NCBI RefSeq assembly: GCF_009870125.1
Contig: NC_046680.1
Coordinates: 3,720,001-3,784,000, forward strand
DNA from: Drosophila pseudoobscura
Taxonomy: Eukaryota > Arthropoda > Insecta > Diptera > Drosophilidae
Length of the DNA: 64,000 nucleotides
Direction: 5' to 3'
This document shows, piece by piece, positions 10,505 through 22,097 of the stretch. The notes below the pieces were generated by a model. The model was given only the letters and a program-made list of their open reading frames with translations. It ran no database searches and was not told the DNA's origin. The first letter of the stretch is position 1; each line of letters begins with the position of its first letter. The translations under genes were made by a program, and so were the position numbers.

Positions 10505-11505
10505 AGAAAATTCTGAAACTCATTTATTTTTTGCCTAGTATTTGGTTATAGTTTGCATAAGTTTAACAGCACTTTCGGCTATATCATTAGCCACTTTTAA
10601 ATGTTTTAATATATCTAAAGCATTTTGAAAATCTTCATTACTATGCCATTCTGAAGAATCTTCAGTTAAAACACGTTTGGAAATCATAAACATAAAATAT
10701 TTAGCAGAAATAGGTATCACAAAAACCAGATAGTCTCTTTGTAATAAACATTGGAAAATTATTTTATTTAAAAATATGGCATTTTGCAGAAGTTCTGACA
10801 TCATCATGGTCAACACAAAGTGCCGAGAGTTGCATCGCCATTTTTCGCTTCTCCATGAAAGTAAGTTTTCGTCAAACAATGCAAGTGAGATATTTTCATC
10901 CGATAAATAACACAAAAGGCTGCAGGTTTGCAATTTTCGGATCAAATTCTTTATAGTTGTACATTTTTCGCATAAATTGAAAGTTTAGAATCAACAGCTA
11001 ATGCTGACCGAAACCAATCATTTATATAAGAACGCTCTACAAAAATAGAAACGTCGCTCAAATATTTTTCTTCTTGAGTTGTCAACTTAAACTTCTCTCG
11101 AAAACTATATATTTTAAAGGTATAAATCGCCTCCAGGGAGTCGGAAAAATTCCGAAACAATTCGAGTTAACTCTAACGATTTAACGTAATCAGTACGCGC
11201 ATGAGTTTTCTCAATTTAACTTGACAGAAGTACTGATCAGTAACACCAAACTTAAACTTGATTTTTTCAATAGTTTTCCATGAATCTTTAAATCTGACAC
11301 GTTTGGTACATTTGTACCTGATGTAGGTTCGGCACATGACTCAAATGCTTCCCGCAAATTTCACTGCTGTGTTCTCTGCATGGGAGGTATAAGAGTCTTT
11401 ATTATAATAGTTTCCTTAGGCGGAATATAGCGCCCTGTAGTTGTTCAGAATTGGACACAGTTGTATCAAAACAGGCTTTTTAATTTGATCAGATACTCCC
11501 AATTT
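10505..11505 (-). mobile_element. Unclassified DNA-transposon-like repeat, copy B
   Basis: On the minus strand two frames (10951-11160 and 10535-10945) together read like the C-terminal part of a transposase-type protein: YINDWFRSALAVDSKLS, then LSDENISLALFDENL, then NDIAESAVKLMQTITKY. A frameshift separates them. The 10520-10990 part is repeated at 25640-26100, and 11249-11500 is repeated at 7727-7980. I recall similar uncharacterised multicopy proteins in other arthropods but cannot name the superfamily. Confidence 0.5.
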
Positions 11506-11514
11506 CATTCCCAT

Positions 11515-11800
11515 TCATACTCAAAATGAGTATTGGGGTATATTAGATTTGTGGTAAAAGTGGATGTGTGTAACTCCAGATGGAAGCGTTTCGGACCCCA
11601 TAAAGTATATACATATATTCTTGATCAGCATCAATAGCCGAGTCGATTGAGCCCTGTCTGTCTGTCCGTCCCCTTCAGCGCCTAGTGCTCAAAGACTATA
11701 AGAGCAAAGCCAACGATGTTTTGGATCCAGACTTCTGTGATATGTCACTGCTACAAGAAAACTTAAAAACTTCGCCCCGCCCACTTCCCACATATTTTAT
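11515..11800 (+). mobile_element. Truncated DINE-1 copy
   Basis: The copy begins at CATACTCAAAATGAGTATTG and keeps the INE-1 core (TTCTTGATCAGCATCAATAG near 11610, CTGTCTGTCTGTCCGTCC near 11665). It stops near 11800 at the start of LINE sequence. Confidence 0.8.
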
Positions 11801-11834
11801 TGTTTTATAACAAAAGAAACATTTTTAGACCCTG

Positions 11835-12545
11835 AGACTTTTGATTCCGACACATTTTTTTTCGCCCATACAAATAAGCGCAAGCCTAGTAGCCCCTATA
11901 GCCGGTGCCCCTATATGCGGTGGTTCTCTTGAGAGAATTACCCTGGTGTATGATCGTGGTGTTATATTAGACGCCAAGCTAAAGTTTTCTGAACACATTT
12001 CTAACATGGTAAATAAGGAAATGGTCGTGCTTGAGTTTATAAAGAGGTGGTCAAAGGAATTAGACGACCCCTATATAACAAAGACTCTCTATATCTCGGC
12101 TATAAACGGCTCTTGTGTTTGGCGCCCTCAGTACAAAGTACATCAGGACCGCCCAGAAGTTTGGGGATACAAGTTTGATATTGACCTTCCATCTTTCATA
12201 ATAGCAGAAAAAAGCTTAGTGTTATTTTTGTGCACAACTTGATCAATGGTGACGTAGATAGCCCTGGTTTGTTAAGCCGCATAAACTTTACGATTCCTAT
12301 TAGATCCATTATAAACTAGATAACGTTGTTCCTTCCATTTTGTGGATTGAATTATTTCTTACATGAATCGATTAGGATCATATGCTCGGATTATAATTCC
12401 CTCTACCATATCCACCACTAATCCCCTTCCTCTTATTAAACTACTAATACTCACACAGCTTTCTTGTAATTAGTAACTGTATTTGTATTTTGAATGCATG
12501 CTTAGTTATTTTGGTAAGTTTAGTTCTAAGTTCTAATAGCTATCT
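11835..12545 (+). mobile_element. LINE 3' end (jockey-superfamily, same family as 26530-27730)
   Basis: The frame at 11841-12242 gives SLERITLVYDRGVILDAKLK, then EFIKRWSKELDDPYITKTLY and RPQYKVHQDR. The first of these is shared with the LINE at 26530-27730, and together they mark the region C-terminal to the reverse transcriptase. Downstream to about 12540 further degraded ORF2 sequence is visible (NVVPSILWI near 12320). Truncated at its 5' end, as is common for LINEs. Confidence 0.65.
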
Positions 12546-12549
12546 TTCC

Positions 12550-13340
12550 TGAATGTTCGTGATCGGTCCGGTTATCGCGTCGCAGCGCATCTCGGTCGGT
12601 TGGGCGGCAGAAGGGCTGCGCTATTGCCTGGGATCCGCGCGTAATAGCCTTTTTCGCGTTAGATGCCAAACAATTTAAACATCGGTCAAAGAAAATTGGT
12701 GTAAGAAAATGATACAAAAATACGATCGCGGAGCTTCAAAAGCTGCATATAACATCTACAGAGGTTACGTGTAACGGATATAGGAATTTGAGCACGGAAA
12801 AAAACATTTTAATCGACGGTACCCATAACCCATTATGGGTTTAAAACGAGCTATGCATATGTATGTGCAAATTTTTCATATAAATAAAACGGAAAATGCT
12901 ATTTGGAGGCATAGGTAGTATGGGGTTGCCATTTTCCCACAAGTTATGGAAAATTTGCGCACTACGGAAGGGTTTTGGTTCAATTGGTCAATGTAGGTGG
13001 TAAATAATTTATTGTAATATTGGAAAGAAGTGTTCAATGTACAGAAGGAGTAAGAAAATAGTCTTGTTCGGAAAAAGAAGTGAATATAATAATTTCGTCA
13101 TATTTTCTATTAAAACTATTCTCAGTTCAAAATCTATCTGAATGATATTTTTCACTTAAAATTTGAGCCGATCGGATAAATAAATCATAATGAATCTATA
13201 CGAACCAAATGTGAAATGTATGACTAAAAATTAGTTTTCATTATAATAATCCATCCAAACATAACATTTCAGAAACAAAACGTTTTTAAATAAATCGTAA
13301 AGCAGACGACGATTATGCCAAATGGCAGTTCGTGGAACAA
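12550..13340. other. No gene recognised
   Basis: Intergenic sequence. A GC-richer patch lies at 12560-12660 without a convincing frame. No RNA gene or terminal repeat was seen. Confidence 0.35.
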
Positions 13341-13344
13341 TTTT

Positions 13345-13590
13345 TATACCCGGTACTCGAGAACTTAGGGAAAAATTAGTTTTGTGGTGGTATACAAAAT
13401 AAACATTCATATTCTTGGTCAGCATCGATAGCCGGGTCGATATGGCTATGTCTGTGAGACCGTCCGACCGATCGTCCGAGCTAGAGATACAATATTTTGT
13501 ATCCAGACTTCTTTGATATCACACTGTTACATACATGCAACATATGTATTTCAAAATTTCGTTCCGCCCCCACAAAGCACGAACCAGACA
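13345..13590 (+). mobile_element. Diverged DINE-1 fragment
   Basis: Starts TTTTTATACCCGGTACTCGA near 13341 and keeps TCTTGGTCAGCATCGATAGC near 13413 and a run ending GTATCCAGACTTCTTTGATA. More diverged than the other copies. Confidence 0.75.
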
Positions 13591-13599
13591 ACGTGAAAA

Positions 13600-14771
13600 A
13601 GGTTTAAATCAAATAAGTGGGGCAGCATTTTAAAAAATGAACCGATGAATACCAAAATAAAGTCAGTCTTAGATCAGATTCGGTCAGAAAAAGTTAATGA
13701 CTCGCAATAAAAACTTCTTTTAGGTAGTAACAGAAATGGACTGAGAAGACAGCGTTCGAATGTGACCGAGGAAGAACGGGAATCCGTACGCGAGAGAAGT
13801 AGACTTAACACACAGAGACGTAGCGGGATCCACTGGATTTGAAGGGGAATTCGGCAACGGAAGCGGAATATTGGGAAACTCAATATCGGCAAATCAAAAA
13901 ATATTTTATACCCACAGGTATTGCATTTGAAAGGTTTAGGGTTTTGTTCATTTCATATCCGTTCTAACACAATGTGCGCCACAACGTAGCGTGGCAGGGC
14001 CCACTAGTATATATTTTAAATAATTTTTTTTTTTTATTATTAATATTAATTAATTAATAATAAATTTGGATTCAATTTTATTTCGCCTTCTTTTTCATCT
14101 CTGTCAGCAACTGTTCACCGACTCTTCAAATGAATAAAATCATACGAATTGAATCTAGCTTATTGAACAACTGTACAAACTGATCGGAAAGAACACATTC
14201 ATAAAACGCACAGTTTTGGTGATTTAAAATCAACAATGAACAAAAATACATACATATGTATGTACATACATATTTTCCGATTGAACGTGAACGGTAGTTA
14301 TTCAAGTATTGTTCATGTATGAAAGTTTGTGCAACCACCCATGCCGTTTTTCGATTTGCATAGAAATTCATTTTGGAAATTCTCAACTAGTGTTACTGTT
14401 AAGAACTATGGAACAATCTTTTATGTATATGCCTGAAGAATTGCATAATTTATTGATTATGTAAAAAATGGAGCTCTATACTATTTCTTGTAAATATGCA
14501 TACATTTTAAATAAAAAGAAACTAGAGACAATAAATGGACACAAGTTACTTACAAACAAATTTTCAAAGCTGCGCAGAATACTTAGAAAAATACTTGAGG
14601 ACTTCACTTATGCATAGTTAGTTGTAAAAATAAAAATTGATACACGTAAGTAAAACAAATACCTAACGTAATATTTAAATTAAAATCCTGGCTTAAATAT
14701 TTATGATGCGACTAAATGAATGAGGACTCGCAGTTTTGCATTTTTCGGAAACTATGAGCATTTATCGTTGT
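13600..14771. other. Intergenic, no gene recognised
   Basis: AT-rich spacer downstream of d4. It contains a TACATA/TATGTA simple repeat near 14245-14275. No domain-bearing frame was found. Confidence 0.35.
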
Positions 14772-16566
14772 TTATTTGTTCTTGTGAAATTCTTCCATGC
14801 AAAGCTTGCAGCTCCAAGATCCTTCTGGTGGAGTAACAAGAGGTGGTGATAGGCAATACATGTGATATCCGCGATCACAATCGTCGCAGAATAAAAGCTG
14901 ATCGTCATTATCAGATGTCCCACAAATAGAACAGTACTTGCATTCTATGCATTGCCAACGATACCGTTTAACTGATATTATCATATTTGCTGTGAACTGT
15001 AGGCACGATGGATGACCAGAACGACCACAGTCGGAACAGGAAACAAGCTCCTCCGGCATATTAGTTTTTTTGTTTTCGCGCTGATCGCCCAAGCAAAAGT
15101 CACAGTATGGAGATGGTTGCGCCACTTCTCGTTCAACACGTAGTTTGAGTTTTTTAGGACTAGCGACAGACGCCACCACTGGCGCTGGTACTGTTGGGTT
15201 AACCGCAGCATAAATAGGAGGTCCAGCAGAGACGTTGGATGTTGCGGCTATGCCCATCCCTGCGATTCCAGCCATGGTTGCCAAGGGAATCGAGTCATTG
15301 GAAGCTCCTGCATCACTTAAAGTCTTGTCGTAAGATGAAGCAATGTTGGTCGGCATTACCAGAGCCGATTGGGAGGTTTCATCGTTAATGGGAATGGGCG
15401 ATGCTGAGTTTGAATGCGATGTATAGAGTCCTGTGGCTGCAGCAGCTGCCGTGTTAGCTGCGTGGGCAACTGCTGCTGCAGCAGCCGCTGCAGCTGCAGA
15501 TGTGTTTCCGCTATTTCCACCGCCTCGACGTCTCCGATCGGTTTCCCCATCAGCAGTGTTTTTGCGACGACTGCCTGCAACAATAAGCACATTCAGAGAT
15601 CGTAGTGTCCAAGCTCATGAAATTAGTTACTTACCACCGCCTTTGCGACCACGCTTAGGAGTACCTTCTACATTTGCATTGGACCGCCGTGGCCGTGAGC
15701 TCCGCTTGCGTTTTCCCCTATTACTGTAAGACTCATCGAAATCGTTATCAGAATCAAAGTCATCTTCATAGTCGTCGCCGCCATGATGGTAGTGGGAAGA
15801 GTCTATCTCGTCGTGGAACCACTCCTTTTCGGCATTTGCATGTGAATCTTTACTATCATTGTCTCCCGAAGCCCCCATAGAATTGCCGTCTGTAGCAGCA
15901 ATAGCTGAAAGAAAAAATAAATATAATAATCGAGCGTAGTTTTACTCAGTTAAGTTTTTCACTTTAACCTGTGAAACCGCCAAATGATCAAATATATAGC
16001 ATTTGGATTTATATATTTTAAAAATTTCACCAAACTAAAGTGACCTTCCTAATGATATTTACAAGGTGAACAACTAAATTTTTATTGATTTTTGAAACTT
16101 TAGATAGTCCCTTACCAGCACTTTCAGTCTGATGATGGTCACGTACACTGACTGTACATGTTGGTACATGGTGATGGTGATGTTGTTGATGCTGTTGGTG
16201 GTGGGAGTGGGAAAGATGGTGCTCGCGGTACTGATAGGCACGGTAGCTATGATTTGGGTTTAGTAAATACTGTCGCTTCGGCTTACGCCAACGAGTTGAT
16301 GGGTACGTATAAATCTGTCCATGGCGGAATCCTGGCATACGCTGTTTCTTTTTCATGAAGAGGGCACAGTGTGTCTGCGCAACACCGGTCTGGGGGTCAA
16401 GAAATGGCATTCGAAGACGTCTTTCGATACAAAGTCGCGTGTTGAAGTTCTCGCTATTTTCTAGTATCTCCTTATACCTTTCCTTGTCGTTTAGAAAGTT
16501 TTGGATTCTCTCAAAGTTTCCAATGTTTACGACCAATGTTTTTTCAATTTCCGAAGCGGAAGCCAT
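14772..16566 (-). CDS. d4: d4/DPF-family protein (Requiem domain plus tandem PHD fingers)
   Basis: Three exons (16116-16566, 15635-15904, 14772-15574; 451+270+803 nt) join in frame into 507 aa. The N-terminus is the Requiem/DPF domain ([20 protein letters not shown]). It is followed by a His/Gln-rich run, an acidic region in exon 2 ([16 protein letters not shown]) with a basic [10 protein letters not shown] patch, an Ala-rich run, then two PHD fingers (CDFCLG...[12 protein letters not shown], and [20 protein letters not shown]). Mammalian DPF1-3 read acetylated histone H3 and are subunits of BAF (SWI/SNF) complexes; fly d4 is the single orthologue. I see no C2H2 finger between the Requiem domain and the PHD pair, unlike most vertebrate DPFs. 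ATG 16566 is chosen because the conserved domain starts a few residues later. Confidence 0.93.
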
Positions 16567-17220
16567 ATTGATGCGGTTGATGTCGGCGTGCGAGCCTTCG
16601 ACCAGTAGAAAGAAACTAAGTATCGCGAATTAAATGAAATAATTTATCTCAAACTTTCGGCAATCATTGAAAAAATTGGTTTGATTTAAATGCAAAAACC
16701 ACGCATTTTTCCCAATTGTGTTCGTATGTACAAACAACTTTTTTAAAGTACAAAACAAAGGGACGGGACGCAGAACGAACACACACAAACAAATTAATAT
16801 TTTCCCGAAGTGGCAACAATACGTTTTTGGTATTCGGATTTCGTACGAATTTGGTATAAATACCGCGACTTCAAGTATCAAAAATAATAGGGGGAGGCCC
16901 GTAATATGCTTAAAAATTGGGTTCGTCATCAGTTTATGAGAGTATATGAATGCAAATTTAATTTAATATGGTATTAAAATTACTTTGACATTTGTGATAC
17001 GATTGACATTTTTTTTTTATATGGCCTAAGGAATCAGGAAAACGAATATTATAATGTAATACTTTGTGTTACTTAGTTTATTTATTTTCTTCTTACATTG
17101 CCTCTTCGGTACATCACTTAACTAATTTTTCGACGGCATACAAGCCAAATAATATTTTACTGAACGAATATATTTAGGGACTATACATATATACAAATAG
17201 TATAACTATCTACAGTTTAA
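16567..17220. other. Upstream region of d4, no gene recognised
   Basis: AT-rich intergenic sequence that should hold the d4 promoter. Open frames here lack recognisable domains. Confidence 0.35.
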
Positions 17221-17329
17221 GCGCCACAGGTTGTCCTATAACAGTGACTAGACTTAGTTGGTGTTTTCAAAAGGAGTGTCTTTGGTTTGACATCGGTGGG
17301 GTTTGAGGCCAGGGTCTTAAGCTGTCTCG

Positions 17330-17640
17330 GTTAGGGGCGAATGAAAGCCCTCGTTGTTGGAATATATGAGTGTGCCATCAAAGTTTCAATCGTCTGAATG
17401 GGGGTCTTGCAATAGAAACACACCTCGGAGTTCAGCATCTGCTGCATGATGCAGTCGATGTAGTCGCACAAATAATGCCTGCAGGGCGTGAATACTGCCG
17501 TACTTGGCCCAGCAGATGGGACACAGCGGATCCTCCGATGGTAGTGTTGTGTCCGAGAACAGAGTCTGCTTCATGCGCTTTACACTGAAACAATGCGCTG
17601 TGCATTGAAAATAATCGTTCAGTTGTGTTACGTCAATAGG
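17330..17640 (-). pseudogene. RING-finger pseudogene, RNF123/KPC1-like C-terminus
   Basis: The minus strand reads SEDPLCPICWAKYG, then in a second frame VFTPCRHYLCDYIDCIMQQ and SEVCFYCKTPIQTIET, then in a third frame FDGTLIYSNNEGFH. Together these are the C-terminal RING finger of an RNF123-like ubiquitin ligase (LCPIC...PCGH..C..C...CFYCK). Two frameshifts interrupt it, a few residues are missing between CPICWAK and VFTP, and the usual CGH reads CRH. No upstream SPRY or body of the protein is present here. It appears to be a broken fragment of a gene whose functional copy lies elsewhere. Confidence 0.75.
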
Positions 17641-17734
17641 CAAATGCAGCTTTAACAAGAAGATACGCAATACACCACTATAAAGCACACAATTCAGTTT
17701 ATACAACGAAAATTCCTTGGACGTCTGGTATCAA

Positions 17735-17819
17735 GAAATGGAAACATCGTTGGTTTCGCCTCAACGAAGTAAGTAACAGAGAAGTTGGCGAATACGGTGA
17801 TGTAGTAGTCAGCACTTGA
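17735..17819 (+). pseudogene. Duplicate of the claudin cytoplasmic-tail segment
   Basis: About 46 bp (from CGCCTCAACGAAGTAAGTAA near 17758) match the claudin gene at about 18682-18727 with about five differences. In frame it reads RLNEVSNREVGEYGD, against RLNEISNREVSEYGD in the gene, and then stops (TGA at 17817-17819). It lies about 320 bp upstream of the gene's ATG in the same orientation, so it is a partial tandem duplicate. Confidence 0.7.
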
Positions 17820-18086
17820 TTAATATTGTGTTCAAAAATGTATCTTAATGAATTCTAAGGGAGAAAATAAATAAAAATTAATTTTAGAAAGTATGTATAA
17901 AAAATACTGTTAAGGAAAATCATTAAAAAGATTTAATTTTAATTTAATTAGTATTTTAAGATTTGATAAGCGGTATTTTTTTTTTGGGACGGTTACACTA
18001 AAGGGCGTGTGTTGTTTTTATGACGCAAAGGTTTCTTGGGTTGGGTGTTTTTCGTTTGTATAGTCAAACAAATCCCGCGTTCCAAA

Positions 18087-18881
18087 ATGGGGGCGTCAAA
18101 CCGTAGTACGCAAGTGGCTCTTTGCATTTCCGCGATTTCATTTCTGCTTTTTATTATTGCGTTTTCAACCCCCTATTGGTTGGTTACAGATGGTCGTTTA
18201 GAAAAGCCACGCTTTACCAATCTAGGGCTATGGGAAGTGTGCTTCAACGATTTTCAGGATATTCACCGTTTCTACGACAACCCTTTCAATGGATGCATGT
18301 GGGTCTTTGAAGAGGAATACTACATCATTCATGATTTTCTACTACCGGGATTCTATATAGCGGTGCAGCTATTTGCAACGCTGTGCTTCGTCATGTGCCT
18401 TATTGGCCTTCCCCTTACACTGGCCTTTTTACGGACTTCTCGCGACGATGATAGATATGTTGTGCTGCTACTGACCATTGGAACTTGCCAAGTGTTGGGC
18501 TCAATTTTCGGATTTATTGCCGTGGTCATTTTCGGTGCCAAGGGAGACTCTCGTGACTGGATGCCTGGATGGCAGAACAATGACATGGGCTGGTCTTTCG
18601 CGTTGGGCGTGGTTGGCGCTGTGTTGTTGCTACCTGGAGGAATACTTTACATGATTGAAGCTCGACGCGAGCGCTACAAGCGCCTCAACGAAATAAGTAA
18701 CCGAGAAGTTAGCGAATATGGAGATGACTACTATCAGCACCAGGCAAACGTCGCGACGACCCCCACTGCTCCATCACCGTCTCAATCTTACTTTGCACCA
18801 GAGCCAAGCCGCCCACGTCGTCCTCAGCCTGGACGTACACCAAATACCCAGCCACAGGGAGGAATCCAAACAGATATATAA
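18087..18881 (+). CDS. kune: Claudin-family septate-junction protein, kune-kune-like
   Basis: Single exon, 264 aa from ATG 18087; the in-frame ATG at 18036 only adds residues without homology. There are four membrane segments (about 10-30, 88-112, 125-148, 170-190). The first extracellular loop carries the claudin signature W..GLW..C..C (NLGLWEVCFND ... NGCMW). The tail is long and Pro/Gln-rich and ends QTDI, which fits a class I PDZ-binding motif (Thr at -2, Ile at 0). Fly claudins (Kune, Sinuous, Megatrachea, Pickel) build the pleated septate junction and control tracheal tube size and paracellular barriers. I favour kune from length and the inferred Muller C location; sinuous or pickel cannot be excluded without alignment. 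No lesion is visible. Confidence 0.75.
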   Translation: MGASNRSTQVALCISAISFLLFIIAFSTPYWLVTDGRLEKPRFTNLGLWEVCFNDFQDIHRFYDNPFNGCMWVFEEEYYIIHDFLLPGFYIAVQLFATLCFVMCLIGLPLTLAFLRTSRDDDRYVVLLLTIGTCQVLGSIFGFIAVVIFGAKGDSRDWMPGWQNNDMGWSFALGVVGAVLLLPGGILYMIEARRERYKRLNEISNREVSEYGDDYYQHQANVATTPTAPSPSQSYFAPEPSRPRRPQPGRTPNTQPQGGIQTDI

Positions 18882-19309
18882 CCGTTAAAGAGGACTCAAC
18901 TAATCTAAACATATCAATTCATTTTTAGTACCGTGTCTAGATTAATAATATTAGCTCGATTAACTCCAGCAATTATATTGTCGCTAGATGTAATCAAACA
19001 TTATTGAAACATCCGTCCATTAATGCTTATTTTTTCAAATTTTACTACAAATATTTTAAGAACAGAACTTGAAATAAATTCTACAAACATTTCAAACTTA
19101 AAGTTTTATTTTATTCTCAAGTACTATGATGCAGATTTGAAAAAACTTACAGAGATGTTTCTTATAAAATTAATTTATACTAAAGTAATATTATTTCCTG
19201 TCCATGCCTAACAACAACTTAATCTTTTTACAATTTAAACACGACGCATTATGTGGGGCTGCCCAAGTTCAATTCGTCGACAAGAAAACTTAGATGTAAA
19301 AGATCATGT
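18882..19309. other. Convergent 3' ends of claudin and Josephin genes
   Basis: AT-rich interval that should contain both 3' UTRs. No other feature seen. Confidence 0.4.
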
Positions 19310-19959
19310 TCAATCTGCTGTTTTATTTATGTCGTGCGATTCTTCTATCCATCGCTGTTGTGATTCATTACAGTCGCTGCGATAACGTACAAGAAAAAGT
19401 TCTCGCTGCTGTTCCTTTTCCTTAAGCTGTTCCCGCAAAAAGTGGAGCACGTCGGATTCTGTGCCCAACAATTCAGGCTGTCGAAGTTTGGAATCCAGAT
19501 TATAGTAGTGCTGACCTATGCGACGCACAGCTATCCAGTGTCTCTTTCGTAATGGTAATGTTATTGCGCCGATTTTGTAATCTAATGGAATATTAAGTAT
19601 GAAACCCACAATTTTATCCAAGTCAATGCAAGACGGGTCTTTTCGTTTATCAAACCAAAAGGCTTCGCAATGTCTTATCTCTAAGGCAGTCATAATAACA
19701 TTGATATCATAATTTCCGAGTCCCAGAAGAGATCGATGAGGATTTATCCACGCGTTCGGACTTAAGTTACTGCAGATATTATCCAGTTCTGCCTTTTGGT
19801 AAATATTTTCTGGCAATAAAATTGCATGTATCAGAATGCCTTTAAAAGCGTAATACAGTAAAAGGTAACTATCATACCTTGAAATAGATTGTTAAGAGCG
19901 TGGAGCGCACATAACTGCCTTGTTTGCTTCTCATGATAAATCTTCAAAGTTGTTGGCAT
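19310..19959 (-). CDS. Josephin-domain deubiquitinase (JOSD1/2-like)
   Basis: Two exons (19878-19959 and 19310-19809) join in frame (82+500 nt) into 193 aa, close to the usual 180-205 of JOSD proteins. The catalytic Cys lies near residue 16 in KQTRQLCALHALNNLFQ. The catalytic His is in RHWIAVRR and the third residue (Asn/Asp) in YYNLDSKL. ANDINVIMTAL-like helix sequence (YDINVIMTALE) precedes them. Josephin proteases cleave ubiquitin chains; JOSD1 acts at the plasma membrane and on endocytosis in mammals. The fly orthologue is probably the Josephin-like gene CG3781, which I do not verify. All catalytic residues are intact. It is convergent with the claudin gene. Confidence 0.9.
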
Positions 19960-20298
19960 GGTTGTCTTAATTATACTAATAATTAATTAATTAATTTGAC
20001 ATAGTTGTGAGTGGGTAGTCGAGTGCGCACTTTTTAGAACTCTTAGTACACTAGAACTCTTAATTGTATTCTTTTTTGTTTTCGTTGAAAATATTTTTAT
20101 ATTTAGGTAGCTAGGGATCAGTGTGACTGCGGAGTTATCGATAAAATATACCGTCGAACCCTCAGAAATATGCGGAAACATACCGCCTAATTTTCAAAAT
20201 ATACCGTAAATATACTGACGAATTCAAGTTATATTTTACATATTCCTCGTTTTTGATATTCCGTCGAATATTACTAGCTATATAGAACATTTAGCCAT

Positions 20299-20605
20299 GC
20301 CCACATAATTTTATACGATTGATGAATCAATTTTCTATTTAACTGGTGTATTTTTAATACTTGCTTTTATTGCATTATGCGTAAAAAAAGGTTTTAGCGA
20401 AACAAGTCAAACAAAAACAAGTAGCGAAATAGGTAAATCAAGACAAACGAAAAATATTGAATAATGCTGACTAACTAAATTTCTCAACAACGCCCACATG
20501 GTTTTATCCCATTGATGAATAAATTGTCTACAAGACTGGATAGTTTTTAATCCTTGCTTTTATTATATTTATTGTAAAGAAAGGTTTAAACGAAAAAGTT
20601 CAACA
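20299..20605 (+). repeat. Diverged tandem duplication, period about 193 bp
   Basis: Two related stretches, about 20299-20412 and 20492-20605, share GCCCACAT, a TTTTAT...GATTGATGAAT block, a TTGCTTTTATT block and a following AAAGGTTT...CGAAA block in the same order. They are AT-rich and non-coding. Confidence 0.55.
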
Positions 20606-22097
20606 AAAAAACGATCGCTATATTGCGTGTAAGCCGTAGTATAGGCCTTTGTATACTCTATTTTGTTGATTTTATATGAAGGTATAAATATTTATTTGAA
20701 GATAAAACGTAACTAATAAAGACCTTTTCTCAAATTGACATTTTTTAGACATATTCATGTATATGATGAGTGTTTTGTATATATGTAAATACATATATCT
20801 CGATCCTGATACCTATTCTTGGTCCCTACAAGAAGACAATAAGCTTTAAAATATAGTTGAAATATTGAACTGCAATGCAATTTTTGCCGTTCTTCCGTTC
20901 CTGCTTATTATTATCTCAAAAAAGTAATAGAATAAATTTAACTAATTTGTGCAAAGCATAGACAAAAAGTACTTTTTTTATATACTAGTTTGATCTACAA
21001 TGAAAGGAAAATACTGCTATGAAAGCTATTTCTTTTATGTTAAACATTTTTTAGCTTAGTCTTATCATATGTAAAAGACTGTTATGAAAGCTTAAGTTTA
21101 ATTTTTAAGTTTTAAGATTTTTTGTATAATAATAACGCAATAATAATAATATAATCAAATGGGAAAGTTTTGCACTTGATGGATGGCACTATATCTGCAA
21201 AGGCTCTACTTTTCCTATTCAATCAGTATATCTGTGAGCATATTATTTATGTAATGAATACAATATATGTATGTTATTTATGTCTTTTGTTACCAATATT
21301 CACAAAAGATATAAATAGATATATCTAAAAAAAATCTTTAATATTAGTATTATATTTGTATATTCTTGATCAGTATCCATAGTTTCAAAATTCGGTATAC
21401 GGGCTTTCATATACATATGTATGTATCACACCATGCAAAAAATTTTTTAAACACAAGCCCTGCAAAGCCAGCCTACCTATATTAGTATTTTAGCTTATAT
21501 TGACTATTGTATTATTTAGCTTATATTGACTATTGTAGTGATATTGTTTCAGGTTCCAATTGACTAGATACTGTACAAAACTAATCTACACCTTCTCTTT
21601 AGACGGCATCTGATAAGATATTGGAACCGCGCAGAAGCATGGATCCCAGACTCTATGGAGTCATCGAGTCGAATTAACGATTTGATATTGTCATGCACTA
21701 CGTTCTTTTGTCTGTGTCTACTTGTTACTGTGGAAATTCTCAACATTTTGACTTCAATAGCGCTAAGAAAATTTTGAGTTGTATTTAAACTGTAGCGTAA
21801 AATGTATCTTTTTATGCATATTCTTGAGTTTTCTGGCAACTTTCTGTGATATCTATATATAAGGTGAAATTGAAAACTCCAGACATTTTATGATCTTTGA
21901 CCCCTGGAAACTACCTGAAAAAAATGTATCCGTAAAAATATACCAAAACTATTACCAGCAGTATTTAACATTTTTCTATGTACGGTGACACTGAAATTAG
22001 GTCACATGATATTCACCTGACGAGTTTTTCTGTGTTTGATGAGAATTTTCTGAGCTTTGCCAAAAATTTACGTACAACTAAACCAAAAGTCGGCAAA
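20606..22097. other. AT-rich intergenic region upstream of RNaseK
   Basis: No gene was recognised. A 22-bp direct repeat (AGCTTATATTGACTATTGTA plus flanks) occurs twice near 21493-21537. The minus frame at 21564-21839 has no domain. The RNaseK promoter should lie at the right end. Confidence 0.35.

Noticed and set aside
15356-15880. Ala-, Ser- and Cys-rich frames overlapping d4
   Set aside because: They arise from the triplet-repeat-rich d4 exon read in other frames.
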